From contig CM072806.1 in the NCBI GenBank assembly GCA_037013495.1, positions 30,072,001 to 30,136,000 of the forward strand: a DNA stretch of 64,000 bases, in the 5' to 3' direction. The DNA is from Hippophae tibetana. Lineage: Eukaryota; Streptophyta; Magnoliopsida; Rosales; Elaeagnaceae. Below, piece by piece: positions 36,342 to 46,520 of this stretch (its first letter is position 1; every line of letters begins with the position of its first letter). The notes under the pieces are model-generated. The model did no database searches. It was not told where the DNA came from and was given only the letters and a program-made list of their open reading frames with translations. The position numbers and the translations under genes were made by a program.

Positions 36342-37662
36342 TGATGAGGGGTTGAAAAGCACTAAATGTTACATGATTTATTTACACTTTAATGTTAAAA
36401 ATAGGTGTATATTTGCATAATTTTATCATTATTTTAGCAAATCTATATTTTTGAAATCACGGCTATATGTTGTTGCTTTTCAAGTATTTCTGGCATCAAA
36501 ATGATTCAATTGGTAAACACTTTAAGAATTGAAACTGAAAGCATTCAATTGCAACCAAGAAGAATAAAAGTGTGCCTTACATATGTGCTAACCAAGCTTG
36601 TAAGGGGTGAAACAAAAAGAAGTTACAGAAATGCAGTCTCATACAGGCTACGATAGTGTAAAATGTGTGTCACGGTATGGGCTTATCGGATCATAATTGA
36701 ATGCATATAGAATCAACGCATGTTGTAGCGATGATTAAAGTGTGTCATGGTGCCTATTGAATGTGATGAGAATCATCGAGTCCTAAAAATTCCAAGTGGA
36801 CCAATCACAAGGTCTAGGAGGGCACATCTCGAAGATGATTTAAATTAGCTCATTCAAGAAGTTATACATAACCAAAAGGGCCCAAATTGGGAGTGATTGG
36901 GACAAGCCTGGGATGGAAATTGGGGAAAAATTGGCAAAAAAAAACTAGGCACATTGTTGTGCCATTTGGACTAATTTTGGGCAGCTGTATTTTCAGCCCT
37001 TGGATGACAACAAACTTTACGATGTATTATTTTATTAGGATTCCTTTGTTCTCAGCTGCTCCAATTTTGCTCCACATTTTGCTCCACATTTTTTTGTGCC
37101 ATTTGGATTGATTTTGGGCAGCTTTCTTTTCAGCCCTTAGATAAAATCAAGGGTTAAGATGTAATATTTTCATAGGATTCCTTTGTATTCAGTTTCCCTA
37201 TTTTTCTCCATGTTTTGGTCCATGTTTTCTGCTACCTTTTGTGCTTTTGGGCTATTTTATTTTCAACTCTTTGATGAGATCAAGGGCTATGATGTAGTAG
37301 ATATTAGGGTTTATTTGTATCCTATAAATACTTAAGAGCAGTTCAATTGCTAGGGATTCACATTTTGAATGAAATTTGATTTTTCAGATCATTTGAGAGC
37401 TCATTCATGTTCTTTGTTCCTCTTTAAGCAACTTATCAAGGGATTGGAAATCTTTGTGGTGTTGTTTAGCATCCAAACTTTTGTGGTGAGTAATATCCAT
37501 ACTTGTTAGGGTATCATTTATGCTAGACTTATCAAGGAAATAGTACCTCCTTGTGAAGTCTTTCTTCTAAAATAAATGGTGAGTAATATCCATTGATTTG
37601 TGGAGAAACCATTTACTATATAAGCTGAAAATTAGTTAGGTCTTAACCCTTGGTTCATATCA
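36342..37662 (+). mobile_element. 5' LTR region followed by a tRNA-Met-type primer site
   Basis: The first 450 bases are a diverged relative of the family's LTR start and also match 43752-43330 in reverse. From about 36800 the sequence changes to a different LTR type with TATA box CCTATAAATAC near 37320 and leader words (ACTTATCAAGG, CTTTGTGGTG), ending CATATCA at 37662. TGGTATTTGAGC at 37665-37676 resembles the tRNA-Met primer site TGGTATCAGAGC. Either one hybrid LTR or two joined LTR pieces. Confidence 0.6.
36958..37290 (+). repeat. Three tandem units of about 140 bp in LTR U3
   Basis: Each unit starts TGTGCCATTTGG or TGTGCTTTTGGG (36958, 37095, 37240) and continues with ATTTTGGGCAGCT, TTTTCAGCCCTT and TTAGGATTCCTTTG-like words, with increasing divergence. 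Confidence 0.75.
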
Positions 37663-39059
37663 TTTGGTATTTGAGCTTTAGGTGCTAATTTTTAGATTCC
37701 TATCCTTTATATTTGTTCTTATTCTTGTGTTCTTGTTTTATTTCTGATACATAGAAAAAAAGGAAAAAACAATATATCATTGTGTTGCGTTCTTGCTTAA
37801 ATTTATTTTCCAAACCCTAAAAATATTGTTCTTCTTTGTTTCCACATTTTTTCTTCATTTTCCTTGCAAATTCTATTATGTTCAAAACTTTTAAGCAATA
37901 CCTTGCATAATCTGCTATTTCTAAAAGTATTCTTCATTTTCCTTTCAAATTCTACATTTTCCTTGCAAATTCTTCTATTTTTAAAACTAATTTGTATTTT
38001 TCCTTGCATATTCTGCAGTTTCTTGGTAGATTTCTAGTATTTCTGTGGTATTCCTGTAGAAATTTCATTTTCCCTTTGTGTCGTAATTTATGTGCTGTTT
38101 TTCATATCATATAAAAATTCCTTAAACTCATATTGAAGGTGTTGTGTTGATTTACTCTTGAGTTATTAGCATATTAGATCAAAAACAAAAAAGAGGCCAA
38201 ATTACATATGCTAATTTCTAGTGAGTGTTTGAATTCATAGTTCCAAATTTTTTTCCTAATTATTATAAATTCCTAATTGTGTGTTAAGTTCTTTGAAGAA
38301 ATTATTGTTCTTCCAATATTGTTAATCTTTTGATTTCCCTTGTGCTTAATTATTCTAGTCTAAGATCCAAAAAACTTTGAGTTAGTTTCCTTTGTGCTTT
38401 AACAAGTGGTATAGTGAACTACCTTTTTGGGTGTTTGATAATTCTACAAATTGTTTGGAATTCCTAGATTTGGTTGCTTTGATTAGGAGCTAAGAGGGTT
38501 TGAGCGATCAATCCTAGTGCTAAACACATGAGGTATTGACTGAATATACATTAGCTCTATCTTATTACACTAACCTCTGAATGTGTAGAATTGCAAAAAC
38601 AAATGTCCAACAGTGGTAGTCCCGAAGAAAGACCGGATATGATGTTCACGATGAGGGCACTGCAACAATCTTTTTGTTATGTACATATTTCTCATTTTTT
38701 TTATTTAAAAAAATTTAAAAATATAAAAATTAATATTTCATTATTAGTTTATTTTAAAAAAAAATAGCGCCCTCTCATCTATTCTTTTCTTTTATTTTAA
38801 CTCAATTTTTATTATTATTTTATTTTACTTAATTTTAATTTTTACTTCTTTTTGTTAATTTGTTTTTAGTATTTCTATGTATTAACATATACCTTGTTAA
38901 CTTATTATAATTATTGTCTTATAAATTATATGTATAAATTTCTTGTCTAATAAATTGTATGTATCATAGATTGTTTGTATTTTAAACTATTTGTTTTATT
39001 CATTGTATATTTATTTTATCTTTTTATTTTTTTACTTGACAGGTGTTTTTAATTTGTGT

Positions 39060-40445
39060 TTTTGTAGTTTATGCGAGATAAGAAATCCTCAGGATATCCT
39101 TTTACACCTTACATATATAACATTAACAAACCTAGGGAACTGTTAAGAAGGTTGAATAATGAGATCTAATAGCCATTACTTGAACAAAACTTTGAACCAG
39201 ACCTAAACCTTTTTCTTGAACCTATAAATATGGTGGAAAATCCACAACCCATGAAATTTCCATGAATGAGTATGCAAGGAAACTTATTAGCATTGTTACT
39301 GCTTCAATCCAACTAGGTTAGGCTGCAAGGAACAATGAATTGAGAAACATTTATTTTTCATTTTATCTTCTTTTCACAGACTGTCTAGTGAAGACTCTCT
39401 GCCTTTCATTAAGGAATTTTATCATAAAGTCCAAAATTTTCATCTCGGTGAACTTAACGAGGATGAATTAAGAATATGGTTTTTTTTCCTTAAACCCTCA
39501 AGGGTATGGCTAAAGCTTGGCTAATGTCAGTCTCCCCATGTTCCCTGATGACTTGCGAGGATGTGTATAACAAATTCATGAAAAAAATTCTATTCCTATT
39601 AGAAAACATCAGAGATGAGAGCAAAGATAGTTATTTTCTCTCAAATGGAAGGAGAGCCTTTCTATGAGGCTTGGGATAGGTTCAAACTTTTCCTTACTCA
39701 ATTCCTTCATCATAGCTAACCTCTGCAACTACAGAATCATTTTTTCTACGATGGATTGACACAACAATGTTAGTTAGTTCATTATCAAAAATGTTGCTAG
39801 AGAAGCTATAGGTGAAAAGATTGCCTCAGAGACTTATAATATGTTTGAGATATTGGATGTTAATTCCCAATAGAGAGTTCATGAGTGAGAAGGGCTATAG
39901 TCCATGAAATAGAATTCGATAAAGAAGTATCAATGCAACTTGCACAACGAACCAAGCAAGTTGCATTTCTTGCTACACAATCCATTCTTAATAAAGAACA
40001 ATATGGAATGTTTAGTACATTGGGACATGGTATTGATACCTATCCCTACTAAACAAAGTTGTTGTAGGACCAGAACAGGTCAATGCATTGGAGGAGTACC
40101 AACAAAGAACCAGGTATGACCCCAATGCAAACACCTACAATCCAGGGCAAAGAAATCATCTTAATTTCTCCTAGAGGAAAAAAAACCCTCTATTTTCCCA
40201 AAACTCCAATACTCAGGCCCAACACTACCACCAAGTACCACAAAATCCTCCAAATAGACCAACTCTGAAGGATAACTTTACTACTTTCATTCACGTTAGC
40301 AAGGATAACCAATCCAACAACAATCAAAGGTTGGACTCCTTAGAAACATCCATATAACGAGTGGAGATACAAGTAGAATAACTAGCTAAACATTTGCAAA
40401 AGCAAGGGAAAGAACAGTTGTCTGGTCAAAACAATAATGGAACTC
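39060..40445 (+). pseudogene. Athila-like gag remnant
   Basis: In shifting plus-strand frames one reads LSSEDSLPFIKEFYHKVQNF, then GMAKAWLMSVSPCSLMTCED and YNKFMKK, then SQMEGEPFYEAWDRFKLFLT, the pattern of the Retrotrans_gag domain of Athila/Tat-like gypsy elements. Frameshifts near 39480 and 39600 and several stops break it. The interior ends in GACATGGGGACATTGAGTTTACT (40450), with no protease, reverse transcriptase or integrase between. Confidence 0.7.
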
Positions 40446-41325
40446 AATGACATGGGGACATTGAGTTTACTAAAAAATGAAGTCCCCTAAGCAATGTTTT
40501 GCTAAAAACGATAAATATAGTCCAGGATGGGAGGTAACCCATTATTCTTTTTTTGTTTTAGTTAATTTATTTTCATAGTTATAGTTGTTTTATGTTATTG
40601 TCTTTATTATAATTATTAACTAATTTAAAATATTTAGTTGTAGTTATAATTATAATTATTATTTTTATTTTGTTAATTTGGTTTAATAGTACTAGATTAA
40701 ATAAAAAAAGTGTCTTGGATTGAAACAATAGGGAGTGTGAAGAATAGTTTGCACCACGACATGATTTTACTTGCACCGCAACACAAGTGGTTCTAAAATG
40801 CATAAATTTAAAATCTCATGCCACAACATGCTTTTACCTATGTTATGGCCTACATATATTTTTGACATTGAAATACGTAGAAAACGTGTCTAAAACCCCA
40901 TTTTCCTCATTTCATCTTCTCTTCTTCACAAATCCTAACATTCTCTCTTCCCAAACACCCAATAATCCTCAAAAATCCCATCTTTTCCCACAATCTTTCA
41001 AAAAAAATCACATAAATCCTATTCCTATCTATTTTCTTGCAATTTCATTCAATAATTTTTCCAATAATCCAATAAGAAATCTTCCAATCTTTATGTTTTT
41101 CAAAAGGGTATTCTTCAAAGGTTTCATCTTTTTCAACAACACAAGTAAGTAATCCAAGAAATTTAGAATAAGTATGGAAATAATTTTTCTGATTTTGTGG
41201 ATTATCTCTTTAAATTTTTGGATTAAAAACAATTCCAAATCTTAATTGAACAAAGTAAGGATGAGAAAAAAATTTAGATTAATTAGTATTGTATTTTTTG
41301 AATTTTCTACATTATCTATGAAGCG
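40446..41325 (+). mobile_element. Non-coding interior between gag and the second ORF region
   Basis: It begins with the conserved GGGGACATTGAG block and GGATGGGAGGTAACCCATTATT, which matches 26340-26440. The rest is A/T- and C/T-rich leader-like DNA; the open frame 40787-41152 is low-complexity and not credible. Confidence 0.5.
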
Positions 41326-41329
41326 CAGG

Positions 41330-41810
41330 GATTTTTAAATATACTTGATTTTAAATGGCATGGAAAAGGAGTAGGGTTGAAATAGGGAAAGATCCTCGTA
41401 GAGTATAAGAGGGCCAAATTTTCTAGTTTTAAGGCCAAACTCAGATTTGATAAGGCCGTTAAGATAAATAAAATTTTGTAGTAGAATGGGATATGGATTT
41501 TGAAATGGGACCAAATTTCCAATTTTAGGGCATTACTAATGTTATAGCAACTCTTGGATGAAAACAATTCGTTAAAGAACCCAAAGTCACTATAGAATCT
41601 GTTGTTCAAAATTTTTATGTCAATATTCCCAAAGCTATCGATAATAACATTAAAGTATGAGGTGTACTAGTCTCTTTTAGTCATCTAATATTAATGCCAA
41701 TTATAGTTTGATGGATATATTCCAAGGTGAGTATGAAACTTATTTTAGTAATGTGGACTATGCTATAGTAATAAACAACCTAGCAGAACAAGGGGTTGAG
41801 TGGAGTTATG
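41330..41810 (+). pseudogene. Athila-type second ORF (putative plant transposon domain) remnant
   Basis: The plus strand reads VKEPKVTIESVVQNFYVNIP, a stop, then GVLVSFSH and, after a shift, IFQGEYETYFSNVDYAIVIN ending NLAEQGVEWSYATNA. This follows the layout of the 'putative plant transposon protein' domain found in the extra ORF of Athila-like elements. It runs directly into the LTR at 41811. Confidence 0.55.
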
Positions 41811-43098
41811 CGACGAATGCTTAAAAAAAACTAAAATTATTATGATTTAATGTATTTTAATTGATTAAATAGATTTAAATTTGTATGATTTTATCGTATC
41901 TTTATATAAATTTGTCATTTTAGAATCACAAGTATTTTTTATTATTGTTTTAGGTATTTTCGTTCAAAAATAATTTGAAAACTCGAAGAAAAATACTAAA
42001 GACAATACATCACAAATATAATGAGAAAAAAAGAGGGAAAATGGACAAAACCACAAAGAGCTAGCACACGCCCATACGAAGCCAACCATGCCTACACGCT
42101 AGTTCACATGTGCACCTAGTGTGCATGTCACGTCAAGTCCTAAGCATGCTAGAGCTTGTCCCATAGAAAATCTTGATCCACACAGGTGCTTGCCTATCCA
42201 AACGCATCCAAAACCAATTTTTGAGATTTTTTCCCACTTTTTTAGCATTTTCTCACCTATTAAAGGACCTTCTCCTCCAATCCCTTAAATCAAACAATTT
42301 CTCATCTCTTCTCCCACTCTCTAGCTTTCTCTCTCTAGAAAGCTTTACTTTTTTAGTTTTTTTTTGTTTGAAAGCTCTTCTCTTTTTGAGAAAAACTAGC
42401 TATGATTTTGTAAATTTTTAGTTTTTTATTCAATAAACGGAAATGCAAAATCCGTTCGGAGGTTTTCCAAAAACAAAATTAGCATCAAAGTTCTATAAAT
42501 ATTCTTTTCATGTATAATTTTAAAATGAATTCTTTATAGTTATTTTTATGATTTATTCTTATATGTTATATTTAATTTGTCTGTAATTAAATTTAACATA
42601 ACTGGATGTTTGTAAATATGATATAATAATAATATTTTTATGCTTGTGAAACATTAAATAGGTAAAAAATTTCTATAAAATAAATTGATTTTTTATTTAA
42701 GATTTTATATTAAGGATGTTAAATAGAAATATATATTTCTTCATTATAAACTTAAATTTGAAAATTAGATTTTAAGGTTTAATTATCTGGTCTGATTTAG
42801 AGTAGTGTTCTTTTATTTGTTGGTATAATAGCTTGATATTTAGAGTGAAACTCTATTTCAATTTTTTTTTATAAAAACCATTATTCAAAAATATATTCAC
42901 AACATATTTTTAGTAATGGTTTTAAAACTTAAAAGTTAGTACTCGGATAATTAAATTATTAGGTTTACTTTGGACACCTTGAATAAAGTTTAAAATATTT
43001 AACCCTACCAAAGATAGCATTTAAATGGTTCATTTTCAATCTCTTATAAAAAATGAATTAATTTAATTAATCAAATTAATTATCGACCCCACCCATAG
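41811..43098 (+). mobile_element. LTR of the non-coding family, copy F (3' truncated)
   Basis: It starts CGACGAATGCTTAAAAAAAAC, a mutated form of TGATGAGTGCTTAAAAAGCAC, and follows the family through the leader (AGAGCTTCTCTTTTTGAG-like at about 42370), GGAGGTTTTCC near 42460 and on to CACCCATAGGG at 43098, where it breaks off before the U5 end. The open frame 42173-42421 is LTR sequence. Confidence 0.8.
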
Positions 43099-43100
43099 GG

Positions 43101-43241
43101 AAGATTGGTCAACATTTAACCATCTCGGAATAGATTCAAGCCATTTAAGAGAACCCGAGAATCAAGGGTATGGGTTCACCTTTACACTACTTGAAAAATC
43201 ACAATATGTAGAACAAGGACCAGATGATGTGGAAGAATGAG
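43101..43241 (+). other. Short coding-like stretch, unrecognised
   Basis: From 43101 a frame of 46 sense codons ends in TGA at 43239-43241 (it includes FNHLGIDSSHLREPENQGYG and FTFTLLEKSQYVEQGPDD). It lacks a start codon and is cut on the left by LTR copy F. Amino-acid use looks protein-like in contrast to its surroundings. It may be part of a retroelement ORF; I do not recognise it. Confidence 0.3.
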
Positions 43242-43329
43242 ATCCAAACTTGCATCTGGGTTTTTCTGAGTTTTTATATATATTTTTCAGCTTGTTTTAA
43301 TGAGTTGGGAAAAGAGTTCACCAAAGTGG

Positions 43330-45000
43330 ATTGTGCATAAGAATTCAATGGTCATTGTGGCACTTTTATCATCGCTGCAGCATGCATTGATTCTTTATGC
43401 ATTCAACTACGATCCAATAAGCCCATATCGTGGCACACATTTTACATCGTTGTGGCTCGCGTGAAACTGCATTTCTCCAATTTCTTTTTATCTCACCCCT
43501 TACAAGCTTGGTTAGAACATATGTAAGGTTTACATATATTATTCTTTTATTTTTCTTGGTTGCAATTGAGTACTTTAGGATATAATTCTTCAAATGTTTA
43601 TCAATTGAATCATTTAAAGCGAGAATACATAAAAAAAATATACCTGCGATTTTGAAAATATAGATTTCCTAAAATAATGATACAATTATGCCAATACAAA
43701 TATATTCTTGATACTAAAGTGCAAATAAATCATTAATATTTAATATTTTTTAAGCACTCATCACAACCCCAATTAGCTTCTTACTAGTCTTTTAACAAGG
43801 AAAGCGAAAAACAAAAATAGATAATTTAAACTATCCTGAATCATTTTTGTAGATTAACATGGTTGAAATTTAGCATATGCTACTAGCTTTTAAACCGCTA
43901 GGTTGTCCTAGTGGACGAGCTTAAGTCTTGTGAGGGCTTTCAATGATGACACTCACGAACATCAAACTTAAAGCAAAAATAACAAAAATAACAAAAATAA
44001 ATATATAATAAAAAATAAGAACTAAAATTAACAAAGTAAAAAATTTAAAAAATAAAATACAAAAAATCTCATGCTTTTAGTAACTTTCAAGTTCATATTT
44101 AAAATCCAAAACATAAGTTAAATTAATATCCAAAGAATCATATTTTATCGTAAAAATTAGTTGAAAATCATAATTTCATATTTCATAGCAAAAATATATA
44201 AATATTGATTTATCAAATTTATATATTAAGAGTCCCAATTAGCTTTGACTCTAATCCTTAGAAGACATACTCTTAATACTACTCTGATCCTATGGTTCAA
44301 GTACTTAATAATGCGAATAGAGTTTATGTAAAGTAATGAACTAACAAGTTCGCATCTGTTTAAAGAAAAAAAGTTCAAAATAGTGTATACATTTTTATCT
44401 TATGAAAGGAATCGAATGATAGGATTTATAAAGAAATCAAATGCTATTTTCATGCATCAATTAAAATCATCAAATAAAAATATCAAGTATATGCTTTAGA
44501 GATGGATGAAAATGCAATGACTTTAAGGGGATTTATTTCCTATCTTTCTTTTGTAATAGCCATTTATTACAACTTTGAAGGACTTTTTAGGTCATTGCAT
44601 TTAGTTTATATCATTGATTTTTCTATTTCTATATATATATTCTTTCTTTTTCTTTTTTTAGAGTAATCCCATGTACATTTTGTACATAATTTATATGATT
44701 GGTGAGTAACTAATTAGGCTCTTTCTGTATTGGATTCAAGAAACCCCATACATATCTCTTTTGTGGAAGTAATGCACAAATGAAGAAGGCATACATTTAT
44801 AATTTTTAATTAAGTCATTCAATTTAAGCAATAAAAATAAGTATATGACACTTTATTAAATGTAAAAATCCTAACATTCAATACAAAACCTATAGATATA
44901 ATCTAACAATTTGAATTGATAAGAAGAGTGTTCACAAAATTTTAACATTCAAAATATAAAATAAATACAGATTATCTACCAAATATAGTCAACTAACTAT
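43330..45000 (-). mobile_element. Inverted element piece: LTR start plus 3' interior
   Basis: On the minus strand 43752-43330 is an LTR start (TGATGAGTGCTTAAAAAATAT...) related to 36342-36750, including CGATATGGGCTTATTGGATC-type sequence. From 43753 to about 45000 it matches the interior of copy A (4165 to about 5500), for instance CCTAGTGGACGAG. So this is the 3' end of a minus-strand element. Confidence 0.7.
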
Positions 45001-45094
45001 ATATTTCATTAATTCTCCATTGATTAATTAATTGCATGTTTGCCAATAATTTGTGTAAACCAATCTATCTTTTATTATTTTATGTTATTAGCTT

Positions 45095-45277
45095 AAACCT
45101 TTTCAAACCCAAATATTGTGACATAATATTTAGTTCATTGTTCATTTTTAAGAATTTTATTGAATTATTTACAACCACGTCATTCCTCTTTAGACCGATG
45201 TTGAAAGTATACTTGTTGCATTTTACAAAGTAATTTGTAGACTTGCTAGCTATTTTAAAATACAAAATTATGCATCA
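45095..45277 (+). mobile_element. Diverged LTR U5 end
   Basis: It follows the order of the family's U5 in plus orientation (AAATATTGTGACATAATATTTAG, TTTAGACCGATGTTGAAAGTATACTTG, ...ATGCATCA), strongly diverged. It forms the right edge of the block that starts at 36342. Confidence 0.6.
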
Positions 45278-45460
45278 ACTACCTTAGAAAGGGTCCATGT
45301 TCAAGCTAGGTACTGAGGATTTTATTACGCTTAGCTCCTAGCAATATCACATCCAGGGCCTTGGACTTTTTAAAGTTGTAGTGGCTTCGACCCACTTGTT
45401 GATGTTATGATGGACAATTTGTCCTATCAAATCTCCCAAGTGTAGACTTAGGATTATAGA
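45278..45460 (+). repeat. Continuation of the 283-bp tandem repeat
   Basis: ACTACCTTAGAAAGGGTCCATG...GAGGATTTTATTACGCTTAG aligns with ACTACTTTAGCTAGGGTGCATG...GAGGATTTTATCATGCTCAA at 35771-35830. Similarity weakens after about 45370. Confidence 0.6.
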
Positions 45461-45689
45461 CAGAGATATGTATCCTAAGTGCTCACTTTATTAATAACAA
45501 CAAATTTAAATTATAAAATAGTTCAAAAATATCCTACGAATTAAAATTCAAATATAGCCTACTATGGATATTTATTTTACTAGGTCTTGCAACAATGGAA
45601 ATTATAAAAAATTTAACTAAAAATAAAAGTAATAGATTAAGCACTTTCTGGTCCTAACAGGGTAGGATTTTACTTCTGGCCCATCTAGA

Positions 45690-46090
45690 TCCCCGTGGCA
45701 TAGCATTCTCTAATTGCCTTTTGTTCTCCAAGTACCACTCATGTTCCCATGTCTGTCAAGAACTTTAAGGTAAAGTGGTAGATTAAAGCTACAGCCTTGG
45801 ATCCATGCAAGAATGGCTTGCCTAGGATACAATTATATAAAGATAAGAAGTCCATGATAAGGAAATCCACCATAATTTTTCTTGTGTTAGTGCCCTATCC
45901 AATTGTGACTAGCATGGCCACACTACTTCGGGATGAGTGAAAGTCTAGAGAATCCGACCAAAGGGATAGTCACTTGCTTGAGAGAGTAAGAGAGCTTCAT
46001 TAGCTTTGATGCCCAAGAAAATAGAACGTCGGTTGAGCTGTCGATATCTATCATTATTTGATGTAAAGTTATGTTGACCACCTAAAGGGT
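45690..46090 (-). pseudogene. Gypsy retropepsin-like protease remnant
   Basis: The minus strand reads MIDIDSSTDVLFSWASKLMK, then (L)KQVTIPLVGFSRLSLIPK, then after a stop and shifts NYGGFPYHGLLIFI-type and LGKPFLHGSKAVALIYHFTL-like sequence, matching VDxGSSxDVLF, LxGFxG, VDFLVVD and LGRPxLxxxxAVxSxYHLxLKFP of plant Ty3/gypsy aspartic proteases. The catalytic D-T/S-G triad is changed (D-I-D), and stops interrupt it. Confidence 0.6.
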
Positions 46091-46520
46091 GACTACTAGG
46101 GAATCTATGTAAGCATGGACCAAATTACGAGCTTCTTTTTCTAAAAATGTTGTCTGAACCTGTGAGTTTAGGATCTTTTATCAAGTTACATGTAGCAACA
46201 ATTAGTAAAAACATTGGTCCAAAGATGGCATGCAGATGTATAATTACTGGTTGATGTGAACCCATGAACATGATCCTTGAAACCCACAAACACAAATTAG
46301 TTTGAAAACTCTAAGAACGCGACCAAAGGCCCAATGATAAATTGAAATTGATCCCAAAAAAGCTAATACTTAGATTATAGCAATCACAGTGACTTTATGG
46401 ATATTACTCACCAAAGATTCAATGATGATAGAATACCACAAGATTTGCAAATCACTTAATAAGTCTCTTTGTATAGGAACAAAATAGGTAAAAAGCTCTC
46501 AATTTTAATATAAATCAAAT

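Larger units (their letters stand above)
36342..45277 (+). mobile_element. Nested LTR-retrotransposon block inserted in the 283-bp array
   Basis: The left edge TGATGAGGGGTTGAAAAGCAC and the right edge ...AATTATGCATCA are the start and end expected of LTRs of this superfamily in plus orientation. Flanking 5-mers ACTAT (36337-36341) and ACTAC (45278-45282) fit a target duplication in the repeat unit (which reads TTCACTAC at the same place elsewhere). Inside are several further elements, described separately. Confidence 0.65.
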
